NCBI GenBank assembly: GCA_040509055.1
Contig: JBEVLT010000335.1
Span: 1-7,569 of the forward strand
Length of the DNA: 7,569 nucleotides
Source: JAJKIP01 sp040509055
GTDB taxonomy: Bacteria; Bacteroidota; Bacteroidia; Chitinophagales; Chitinophagaceae
Reading direction: 5' to 3'
Position numbers and translations under genes: made by a program. This document shows, in pieces, positions 1 to 6,207 of the stretch. Each line of letters begins with the position of its first letter. Positions within the stretch are counted from its first letter, which is position 1. The notes below the pieces were generated by a model. The model was not told where the DNA came from. It was given only the letters and a program-made list of their open reading frames with translations, and did no database searches.

Positions 1-938
1 GCGAGTTCCTGCAGGGGCGCCTTTCTTTTGGAGAGGACAGCAATATCGTCGAGGTGGCCCAGTGCTTCGTCGAGAAACTTGTTTTTTAATTGCAATGACC
101 ATTCGTCTACACCGCAGTCGCGAAAGATCTGCAGCACACGGCCGATCTTGTCTGCAGGATTTTCTTCCATCAACTGTTGCAGGGCTGTCCGCTGCGCTGC
201 CGTGGCGGTCTCCAGCGCATGGATGAGGAGGAATGTTTTTTTATTGGACAGGATATCGCCGCCTACCTGCTTGCCGAATTTGCCGGGATCGCCAAAGGCA
301 TCGAGGTAATCGTCCTGCACCTGGAAGGCCAGCCCGAGCTTTTTACCAAACTCATAGACGAGCTGCTGGTTGCGCTCGCCGGCACCGCCCAGGATAGCGC
401 CCGTTTTCAGGCTGGCAGCCAGCGCTACGGATGTTTTGAGCTCGATCATCTTCAGGTATTCTTCCAGGCCTACCGAGTCCCTTGTTTCAAAATCCATGTC
501 CAGCTGCTGGCCTTCGCATACCTCGCGCGCCGTTTTGTTGAAAAGGTGCAGCACCTGCTGCAGGTAGGTATTGCCGATCTTGTTCAGGTGGTCGTAAGCC
601 GTCACCAGCATGACATCGCCGGCGAGCAATGCCGTGTTGGAGCCGTATTTTGCATGCACGGTTTCCATGCCCCTGCGCAGCGGCGCCTTGTCCATGATAT
701 CATCGTGGATGAGCGTAAAATTGTGAAACAGCTCGATGGCGGTAGCCACATGCCAGGCATCGGGATTGATGGTATCGAAAAGCTCGTTGCCCATCAGGCA
801 CATCACCGGGCGTACACGTTTGCCTCCTATTTTCAGGAAATATTCATTGGGAGCATAGAGGGAGGATGGTTCGCCGGGAAAATGCGGGTGATCGAAATAA
901 ACGGAAAACTGGCCGGCCAGCTGTTCAAATGACTGCAT
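1..938 (-). CDS. Polyprenyl (short-chain isoprenyl) diphosphate synthase, 3' end cut by window edge
   Basis: This trans-prenyltransferase condenses isopentenyl diphosphate with an allylic diphosphate in the cytosol, feeding quinone, carotenoid or other isoprenoid synthesis. The first 312 residues are visible. They include the IPP-binding GGKRVRP motif (38-44), the first Asp-rich motif DDIMD (79-83) followed by the RRG signature (88-90), the GQQLD motif (143-147), the second Asp-rich motif DDYLD (209-213) and KKT (233-235), so all catalytic elements are present. The last visible residues resemble the usual C-terminus, so probably only about 10-15 residues are missing. The start is the ATG at 938; no other start codon lies close upstream in frame and there is no Shine-Dalgarno sequence. 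The residue five positions before the first Asp motif is Phe74, and that motif lacks the two-residue insertion of IspA-type enzymes. By family rules this suggests a C15-C20 product rather than a long-chain one, but this is inference. The gene is separated from rnr by 138 bases and may have its own promoter. Confidence 0.93.
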   Translation of the reverse strand, partial: MQSFEQLAGQFSVYFDHPHFPGEPSSLYAPNEYFLKIGGKRVRPVMCLMGNELFDTINPDAWHVATAIELFHNFTLIHDDIMDKAPLRRGMETVHAKYGSNTALLAGDVMLVTAYDHLNKIGNTYLQQVLHLFNKTAREVCEGQQLDMDFETRDSVGLEEYLKMIELKTSVALAASLKTGAILGGAGERNQQLVYEFGKKLGLAFQVQDDYLDAFGDPGKFGKQVGGDILSNKKTFLLIHALETATAAQRTALQQLMEENPADKIGRVLQIFRDCGVDEWSLQLKNKFLDEALGHLDDIAVLSKRKAPLQEL

Positions 939-989
939 GCGCGAAGATAAGTCTAAAATGGCGAGTGAGTTTTACAGGGGCTGTCTGAG

Positions 990-1075
990 GTTCGTGGTTT
1001 GAGGTTACGCATAGCCTGATACCGGAAATAGCTTTCTGCTATAGGGCACCCATCGCCGAACCTCAAACCCCAAAC
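990..1075. repeat. Imperfect inverted repeat (17-base arms) between rnr and the prenyl synthase gene
   Basis: The arms are 990-1006 and 1059-1075. They pair at 15 of 17 positions, including an uninterrupted 11-base match (GGTTTGAGGTT at 996-1006 with AACCTCAAACC at 1059-1069). A small perfect hairpin sits inside the loop: ATAGC (1028-1032), a five-base loop and GCTAT (1038-1042). The left arm region also repeats TGAGGTT (986-992 and 1000-1006). The element begins one base after the rnr stop codon. It could be a transcript-end structure, but no T-tract follows on the minus strand, so it is not a standard intrinsic terminator. A dispersed intergenic repeat is the alternative. Nothing else is recognisable in 939-1076. 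Confidence 0.6.
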
Positions 1076-1076
1076 A

Positions 1077-3104
1077 TTATGACTTTTTCGGTTTGGGAGT
1101 TTTCCTGCTGCTTTTCTTTTTCACCGGCTTTTCGGTTTCAACTCCTTCCTCTTTTTCCACAGCAATCACCCATTCGTAATCCAGCTGCCGCTTGGTCAGG
1201 TTGGCGGCTACTACTTTGATCCATACCTTGTCGCCCATCCTGAACTTCCGGCCGCTGCGCATGCCTACCAGGCAGTAGTCGGTTTCGATATGCCGGAACT
1301 CGTCGTATTCCAGCAGGCTGTTCACGCTGACCAGGCCCTCGCACTTGTGCTCCACGGTCTCTACCCAAAAACCGAAGCTGGCTACGCCGCTGATCACGCC
1401 CTCGAACTCTTCGCCCAGGAAATTTTTCATGTACTGCACCTGCTTGTACTTGTTCGCAGCCCGCTCCGCTTCCATAGCGGCCCGCTCGCGGTCGCTGCTG
1501 TGCTTGCACTTTTCGTCCAGCTTCTTGTCCACCTGCGGCGCACCATCGAGCACGTCCTGCAGGATGCGGTGCACCAGTACATCCGGGTAGCGCCGTATGG
1601 GCGAGGTAAAGTGGCAGTAGTGCTCAAAGCCAAGGCCGTAATGGCCTACATTCTCCGTCGTGTATTTTGCCTTGGCCATGGTGCGGATACCGAGCTGCTC
1701 CAGCACATGCTGTTCCGGCTTGCCCTTCACGTCTTTCAGCATCTCGTTGAAGGAGGCTGCGATCGCTTCGGGCGAGGAGGTATCGAACTTATGCCCGAAC
1801 TTTTTGGCAAAAGCCACGAAGGGCAGCAGCTTTTCTTCGTCCGGGTTGTCGTGAATGCGATACGGGAACGGCAGCGGTTTGCCTTTCACTTTCACCTTCG
1901 ACACGTTTTCGGCCACGTAGCGGTTGGCCAGCAGCATGAACTCTTCGATCAGCTGGTGCGCCTCCTTGCTCTCCTTGATCATGATGCCGATGGGATCGCC
2001 TTTCTCATCCAGTTTGAACCGCACTTCCTGCGAAGAAAAATTGATAGCTCCTTTGTTGAACCGTTTTTTTCGCAGTCGCTGGGCAATGTCGTTCAGGATA
2101 AGGATCTCTTCGGCATGCGGCCCCTCCTTTTCCTCGATGATGGCCTGGGCCTCTTCGTAGGTAAAGCGGTGATCGGAATGGATCACCGTTTTGCCCATCC
2201 AGTATTGTTTTACTTCGGCTTTTTCCGTCACCTGGAAGATGGCCGAAAAAGTAAGCTTGTCTTCGTGCGGCCGCAGCGAGCACAGCACGTTGGAAATATG
2301 CTCGGGCAGCATGGGGTTCACGCGGTCCGGCAGGTATACCGACGTGGCTTTCTGGTAGGCCGCCTTGTCCAGCGCATTGTCCGGCTCTACATAATGGCTC
2401 ACGTCGGCGATGTGCACGCCGATCTCGTAGGTGCCGTTTTTCAGCTTGCGGAATGATATGGCATCGTCGAAATCTTTTGCATCCAGCGGGTCGATGGTGA
2501 AGGTGAGGATGTCGCGCACGTCCTTGCGCTTCTTTATTTCCGCCTCCGTGATGGTATCCGGTATGCGTGCCGCTACTTCCAGCGCATCGTCCGGAAACTC
2601 CAGCGGGAAACCGCTTTCCAGCAGTATTTCCTTCATGGCCGCATCGTTGCTGTTCTCCGCATCGAGCACCTGCACCACTTCGCCTACCGGCCGCTTATCG
2701 CCTCCCTCCCATTTCAGCAGCCGCGCTACTACACGGTCCTTGTCCTTTGCATTGTTCACGTTTGACAAAGGGATAAACAGGTCCGGCATCGGCTTGTCGC
2801 CATCTGCCACGAAAAAGGCAAACCCGTTGTTCATCTGCAGGTGACCGATGAATTCGGTGCGTTTCCGCACTGCCACTTCCATCACTTCGCCCTGCATACG
2901 GCGGCCGCCGCCGGGTTTGGCCCTCACGATCACGGTATCGCCATGCATGGCGGTGTTCAGCCCTGAAGGACGGACCATGATATCGGTTTCCAGGTCCGGT
3001 ACGATCACGAACGCCATACCCGAGCGGGTAATATCCAGCGTACCCTTAAACGTCTTTCCTTCGTCGCCGTGCCTGTGTTTTTTCTTTGAATTCTTTCGTC
3101 CCAT
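1077..3104 (-). CDS. rnr: Ribonuclease R (3'-5' exoribonuclease, RNB family)
   Basis: RNase R is a processive 3'-to-5' hydrolytic exoribonuclease. It degrades structured RNA, including rRNA and mRNA decay intermediates, releasing 5'-nucleotides. The 675-residue protein shows a Lys/Arg-rich N-terminus (1-20) and cold-shock-like RNA-binding domains (about 20-80 and 83-150). The RNB catalytic domain (about 190-520) carries the signature TIDPLDAKDFDDA (203-215); Asp205, Asp211, Asp213 and Asp214 match the metal-binding aspartates of E. coli RNase R. The conserved HFTSPIRRYPD follows at 498-508. An S1 domain occupies about 564-648, and a basic tail rich in Lys closes the protein (660-674). It is shorter than the E. 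coli enzyme (about 813 residues), mainly because the N-terminal helix-turn-helix extension is absent. The ATG at 3104 was chosen because it lies 4 bases after the lpxK stop and begins the basic RNase R start MGRKNSKKK. The open frame continues upstream to 3203, but that stretch is lpxK sequence in another frame. It is the last gene of the tight operon. Confidence 0.96.
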   Translation of the reverse strand: MGRKNSKKKHRHGDEGKTFKGTLDITRSGMAFVIVPDLETDIMVRPSGLNTAMHGDTVIVRAKPGGGRRMQGEVMEVAVRKRTEFIGHLQMNNGFAFFVADGDKPMPDLFIPLSNVNNAKDKDRVVARLLKWEGGDKRPVGEVVQVLDAENSNDAAMKEILLESGFPLEFPDDALEVAARIPDTITEAEIKKRKDVRDILTFTIDPLDAKDFDDAISFRKLKNGTYEIGVHIADVSHYVEPDNALDKAAYQKATSVYLPDRVNPMLPEHISNVLCSLRPHEDKLTFSAIFQVTEKAEVKQYWMGKTVIHSDHRFTYEEAQAIIEEKEGPHAEEILILNDIAQRLRKKRFNKGAINFSSQEVRFKLDEKGDPIGIMIKESKEAHQLIEEFMLLANRYVAENVSKVKVKGKPLPFPYRIHDNPDEEKLLPFVAFAKKFGHKFDTSSPEAIAASFNEMLKDVKGKPEQHVLEQLGIRTMAKAKYTTENVGHYGLGFEHYCHFTSPIRRYPDVLVHRILQDVLDGAPQVDKKLDEKCKHSSDRERAAMEAERAANKYKQVQYMKNFLGEEFEGVISGVASFGFWVETVEHKCEGLVSVNSLLEYDEFRHIETDYCLVGMRSGRKFRMGDKVWIKVVAANLTKRQLDYEWVIAVEKEEGVETEKPVKKKSSRKTPKPKKS

Positions 3105-3108
3105 GGGA

Positions 3109-4179
3109 TCAATTTTGTTTAAACTGCCTGATAAAATTAACAACCTGCTCATCGAAAGCCGGCCCTTCATTGAACAAAAAACCATGCCTGACCGGCAGCA
3201 CAAACAGCGGCCAGTCTTTTATTTCTGCGCCAAATTTCAGCAGCCGTGTGGCATCTTTTTCCGTGGTCAGGATGATCTTGTTGGATGCATCGATGGCCCC
3301 GAATCTGCGCCGGATATCCCTGAGGTCGTCGATGCTGAAAATATGATGATCGGAGTACTGCATGAAATGATACTCGCTGCAATTGTGTTCGAGCCAGTTT
3401 TTCAGCGAGCGCGGGTTGGCAATGCCCGATACCAGCAACACCTCGGTATCCGGTGTCAGGTCACGGTTGGTTTTGTCCAGGATATGATAGATCTGCCCGT
3501 ACTCCATCGTGGTAAAAAAAACCTGCTGGCCGGGCAGCGGGCCGATGTCGGCAAGGATGCGTTGCTTTTCCTCCCTGGTAAGCGCTGCGTCGCATTTGGT
3601 CACGATAATGATCTGCGCCCGTTTGTATTGCGATTTCAGGTCGCGCAGGTCGCCGGTAGGCAGGTAAAAATCGTGGGTAAACAGGTTGCTGCATTCCGTC
3701 AGCAGGATGTTGAGCCCCGCTCTTACCACGCGATGCTGAAAAGCATCGTCCAGGACAATGACTTCCGTATCCGGCCGGTCATGCAGCAGTTGCGGTATGG
3801 CCACCAGCCGCTCCTCGCCCACCGCTACGGGCACATCGGGAAACTTCTGGTAAAACTGGCTCGGCTCATCGCCGATATCGAGCGCAGTCGTAGCGGGGCC
3901 TGCCAGTGCATAGCCGCTTGTTTTGCGCTTATAACCGCGGCTGAGGGTGGCCACGCGAAACCGGTCTTTCAGCAGCCGCACCAGGTACTCCACCATGGGC
4001 GATTTGCCGGTACCTCCTACCGACAGGTTGCCCACGCAGATCAGCGGCAGACCGAAGGAGGAGGATTTGAAAATATTTTTATCGTACAGCCAGTTGCGCA
4101 GGGCAATGCCCAGCCAGTACAGCAAGGCAAACGGCAGTAAAAGAATGCGGAAGGATTTCAGAAACAAATTAGAAAACAT
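3109..4179 (-). CDS. lpxK: Tetraacyldisaccharide 4'-kinase (lipid A synthesis)
   Basis: LpxK phosphorylates the 4' position of tetraacyldisaccharide 1-phosphate with ATP to make lipid IVA, at the cytoplasmic face of the inner membrane. Its presence shows the organism makes lipid A. The 356-residue protein has the family features in order: a hydrophobic N-terminal membrane helix (about 9-28), the Walker A loop VGNLSVGGTGKSP (49-61, Lys59), SRGYKR (80-85), GDEP (103-106), LDDAFQHR (143-150), YSDHHIF (275-281) and TEKDA (306-310). His278 probably corresponds to the catalytic His of the Aquifex enzyme. Length is normal for the family. The ATG at 4179 overlaps the end of the cyclo-ligase gene by 11 bases, so translation is probably coupled. 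The stop is 4 bases from rnr. No residue expected for function appears to be missing. Confidence 0.96.
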   Translation of the reverse strand: MFSNLFLKSFRILLLPFALLYWLGIALRNWLYDKNIFKSSSFGLPLICVGNLSVGGTGKSPMVEYLVRLLKDRFRVATLSRGYKRKTSGYALAGPATTALDIGDEPSQFYQKFPDVPVAVGEERLVAIPQLLHDRPDTEVIVLDDAFQHRVVRAGLNILLTECSNLFTHDFYLPTGDLRDLKSQYKRAQIIIVTKCDAALTREEKQRILADIGPLPGQQVFFTTMEYGQIYHILDKTNRDLTPDTEVLLVSGIANPRSLKNWLEHNCSEYHFMQYSDHHIFSIDDLRDIRRRFGAIDASNKIILTTEKDATRLLKFGAEIKDWPLFVLPVRHGFLFNEGPAFDEQVVNFIRQFKQN

Positions 4180-4738
4180 AAACGTCCTGCGGTGTGATAC
4201 AAATATCTAAAGGTACGTCAAATTCATGGCGTCCTTCCAGCGATGCAAAAGGTTCGAAATAGCTAAAGCCGGCTTTGATGCAATCCGCACTGCAGCGCGC
4301 CAGGTACCTGTCGTAAAAACCTTTGCCATAGCCCACCCTGTATCCATCCTCGTCGAAAGCCAGCAGCGGCACAAACACCAGATCTACTTCTTCCGGCGGC
4401 AATACGGCCATGCTGTCGGGCTCGTAAAGGTTCAGTTCCTTTTTGGTAAAAGTGGTATCGATGTCCGTTACGATGGCCTCCATATGACCGGTGGCAAAAT
4501 CGGATACCGGGTAGCAAACCCTGAGCTCGGGGTTCCTGAACCGCAAAAATTCGGTAAAAAGGTGCGTGTCGGGCTCGTGGTTTTCTTCGATAGGCCAGTA
4601 AGAAAGCAGGGACCGGATAAAAGGCAGCTCCGCCGTCTGGAACCGGATCAGCAGCAGGTCATCCAGCTTTACGCGTTCCTGGTCCGACAGGGCCATCCTT
4701 TTTTCCCGGTACAGTTGCCGGGCCTCTTTTTTTGTCAT
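4169..4738 (-). CDS. 5-formyltetrahydrofolate cyclo-ligase (methenyl-THF synthetase)
   Basis: This enzyme converts 5-formyltetrahydrofolate to 5,10-methenyltetrahydrofolate with ATP in the cytosol, returning a storage or dead-end folate to the one-carbon pool. The 189-residue protein has the typical basic N-terminus MTKKEARQLYREKR. The family core is DLVFVPLLAFDEDGYRVGYG at 119-138, running into the glycine-rich nucleotide-binding signature GYGKGFYDRYL (136-146). Near the C-terminus is the conserved PLDICITPQDV (176-186). The family is often named FAU1 or YgfA. I chose the ATG at 4738; a TTG four codons upstream (4750) is in frame but less likely. The gene follows rsmD after 27 bases and its last 11 bases overlap lpxK. 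The link to lipid A and RNA genes looks like shared transcription rather than shared pathway. Confidence 0.94.
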   Translation of the reverse strand: MTKKEARQLYREKRMALSDQERVKLDDLLLIRFQTAELPFIRSLLSYWPIEENHEPDTHLFTEFLRFRNPELRVCYPVSDFATGHMEAIVTDIDTTFTKKELNLYEPDSMAVLPPEEVDLVFVPLLAFDEDGYRVGYGKGFYDRYLARCSADCIKAGFSYFEPFASLEGRHEFDVPLDICITPQDVYVF

Positions 4739-4765
4739 AGTACAATGCAAGCAAACACTGTTCCC

Positions 4766-5314
4766 TTATTGCTTCGCGGCATTGACGAAGATGGAAAAGA
4801 TGGTAGTGCCGTAATTTTTCTCCATTTTATAAAAAGGAAACTGCTTGTAATCGTTGCGCGGGGTATGCTCCAGCACAAACCATCCGTCTTCGTTCAGCAA
4901 TTGCTTTTCAAACACCAGCCGCGGCAGGTCGTCGATGGCGGTAAGCGCATAAGGGGGGCCTGCGAAAATAAAATCGAATTTTTCCTGGCACTGGCCGATA
5001 AACCGGAATACATCCATCTTCACGGTCTTCAGGTTACCGATCCTTAGCTCCGCCGCCGTCTTTTTGATAAAATCGTACATCGTATTGTCCTTTTCCACGA
5101 TGGTCAGCTGCCCGGCGCCCCGCGATGCCAGCTCGTAGCTGATGCTGCCGGTGCCGCCGAACAGGTCGAGCGTGTGGATGCCTTCGAGGTCCAGCTGGTG
5201 GTGCAATACATTAAAGAGGCCTTCTTTGGCAATATCCGTCGTGGGCCTTGTGTACGGCATTTTCGACGGCGGGTTGAATTTTCGCCCGCCATGTTCTCCT
5301 GCTATGATGCGCAT
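4766..5314 (-). CDS. rsmD: 16S rRNA (guanine(966)-N(2))-methyltransferase, RsmD family
   Basis: RsmD uses S-adenosylmethionine to methylate the exocyclic N2 of G966 in helix 31 of 16S rRNA, near the P site. The 182-residue protein has the family start MRIIAGEHGGRKF, the RPTTDIAKEGLFNVL segment (23-37), the SAM-binding motif LDLFGGTGSISYELASRGA (49-67), the acidic end of strand beta-2 (VEKD, 73-76) and MDVFRF (100-105). The catalytic motif IV, normally (D/N)PP(Y/F), reads AGPPY at 118-122, with Gly119 (codon at 4960-4958) where Asp is usual; see findings. The start at 5314 gives the canonical N-terminus and overlaps the DUF3822 stop by 13 bases. The open frame continues upstream to 5719, but that part is DUF3822 in another frame. 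The fold and family are clear; full catalytic competence is less certain because of Gly119. Confidence 0.93.
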   Translation of the reverse strand: MRIIAGEHGGRKFNPPSKMPYTRPTTDIAKEGLFNVLHHQLDLEGIHTLDLFGGTGSISYELASRGAGQLTIVEKDNTMYDFIKKTAAELRIGNLKTVKMDVFRFIGQCQEKFDFIFAGPPYALTAIDDLPRLVFEKQLLNEDGWFVLEHTPRNDYKQFPFYKMEKNYGTTIFSIFVNAAKQ

Positions 5315-6120
5315 GCGGCCAGGTCGTTGAGCGAGGTGAAAAAATGAGGCGGCACTTCTGTACTGTTTTCCGCCGGCAATCGCCAGGCCGGGTTCCTGAA
5401 CCGGATGTCCAGGAAATACTGGACCAGCGACCGGTACAGGCCGGAGTCTTTTTCCACCAGCCCCGACAGTTCCAGGCGAACGGTTTTCTGCGGCAATGCA
5501 AAGGCTTCGCATACCTGCAGCAAGTGATACACTACGTCGGCCGCGGTGGTATAGGCAAAGGTTTGCGCCAGCAACAGTTGATTGTCGCGGGCCGCTATGA
5601 TGGAAAAATGATGCGTATGAAAATCGGCATGAATGGCTGCTCCGTCTGCAGCAAGCTGCCGGATACCGGCGCTGTAGTAGTGGCAGCGACGGGCGGAAGG
5701 AAAGTGTGCGGCGATCCATTCCTGCACATCGCCCGGCACCGCATAGGCATTCTGCAATTGCCAGCCGGGCACAGGCGCAGCAGCCGTTGCATAGCTGCCG
5801 TTTATCCCATACATCACCTCCAGTTGCAACCGCAGCTCTTCTTCTTTGTATAAATGAAAAGGGATCAACAGGCTTTGCGGGTAATCGTACCCGACCAGCA
5901 CGGCAGAAAAGGCCTGCCGCAATTCCGGGTGTGCCGTCATTACTTCTTCCAGGTCCTGCACACCGGTTTCATCCGTGGTGTAGCAGGCCAGTTGCAGCAG
6001 CTCGCCCGAAACCGGGTTGCTGACCGCAAAACCGATATGCTGCCGGCCTGCACGGAAGGATAAGACCAGCTCCGCTGCGTCCGCCGCTGTTCCCGGCGAT
6101 ATGGTAAAAATCTGTTTCAC
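5302..6120 (-). CDS. DUF3822 family protein, function unknown
   Basis: I recognise this as a DUF3822-type protein, an uncharacterised Bacteroidota family often found beside rsmD; the assignment is from pattern and context and was not searched. With a GTG start at 6120 it has 272 residues. There is no signal peptide and no membrane helix, so it should be cytoplasmic. Two similarly built halves are suggested: an N-terminal part with alternating beta-like stretches (about 17-90), and a C-terminal part with HFSIIAARDNQLLLAQTFAY (171-190), then DVVYHLLQVCEAF (195-207) and VRLELSGLVEKDSGLY (214-229). Such alternation recalls actin/ASKHA-like folds, but this is tentative and I see no clear phosphate-binding motif. 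No ATG is available near the 5' end. GTG 6120 gives the N-terminus MKQIFTIS; TTG 6162 would add 14 residues. It is the first gene of the operon and overlaps rsmD by 13 bases, so the two are probably translated together. Confidence 0.8.
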   Translation of the reverse strand: MKQIFTISPGTAADAAELVLSFRAGRQHIGFAVSNPVSGELLQLACYTTDETGVQDLEEVMTAHPELRQAFSAVLVGYDYPQSLLIPFHLYKEEELRLQLEVMYGINGSYATAAAPVPGWQLQNAYAVPGDVQEWIAAHFPSARRCHYYSAGIRQLAADGAAIHADFHTHHFSIIAARDNQLLLAQTFAYTTAADVVYHLLQVCEAFALPQKTVRLELSGLVEKDSGLYRSLVQYFLDIRFRNPAWRLPAENSTEVPPHFFTSLNDLAACAS

Positions 6121-6169
6121 ACTTTCAGGTTGATGCTGCCGGGCAATAGACCGGGGTTGCAATGTTAGG

Positions 6170-6177
6170 CAAAAATA
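6170..6177 (-). promoter_or_regulatory. Bacteroidota-type -7 box for the DUF3822-rsmD-lpxK-rnr operon
   Basis: The minus strand reads TATTTTTG, a perfect match to the TAnnTTTG consensus used by the primary sigma factor of Bacteroidota. Transcription would begin around 6163-6166, giving a leader of about 45 bases to the GTG at 6120, or a leaderless message from the TTG at 6162. I found no convincing -33 TTG at the usual spacing. AT-rich sequence makes chance matches possible, but the position before the first operon gene supports it. Confidence 0.45.
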
Positions 6178-6184
6178 ATTATTG

Positions 6185-6192
6185 TAGGTTTG
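6185..6192 (+). promoter_or_regulatory. Bacteroidota-type -7 box for the MATE transporter gene
   Basis: The plus strand reads TAGGTTTG, a perfect TAnnTTTG match. A start of transcription near 6197-6199 would leave only about 10 bases before the ATG at 6208, as is common for Bacteroidota genes without Shine-Dalgarno sequences. The nearest TTG upstream (6157-6159) is 25 bases away, longer than the usual spacer, so the -33 element is weak or absent. The box lies 7 bases from the oppositely directed box at 6170-6177. Confidence 0.45.
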
Positions 6193-6207
6193 CCGGCTTT
6201 TCGCAAT

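Noticed and set aside
177..932. Open frame of 251 codons on the plus strand
   Set aside because: It is a mirror frame of the prenyl synthase gene, which carries both Asp-rich motifs on the minus strand.
942..949. TATCTTCG on the minus strand before the prenyl synthase ATG as a -7 box
   Set aside because: It has one mismatch to TAnnTTTG, no -33 TTG, and would place the transcription start on or inside the start codon. It is possible but too weak to list.
990..1075. Classical rho-independent terminator for rnr
   Set aside because: The stem has a 52-base loop and no T-rich tract follows on the minus strand, so it is listed only as an inverted repeat.
1290..2456. Open frame of 388 codons on the plus strand inside rnr
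   Set aside because: It lies wholly antisense to RNase R, whose catalytic motifs are intact. Its translation shows no recognisable domain. GC-rich codon usage in rnr suppresses stops on the opposite strand.
2848..4140. Open frame of 430 codons on the plus strand across lpxK and the 5' part of rnr
   Set aside because: It is antisense to two well-supported genes and crosses their junction, with no recognisable protein features.
5315..5719. N-terminal extension of rsmD to 5719, which would make a 317-residue protein
   Set aside because: The extra residues are DUF3822 coding sequence read in another frame; the canonical RsmD N-terminus begins at 5314.
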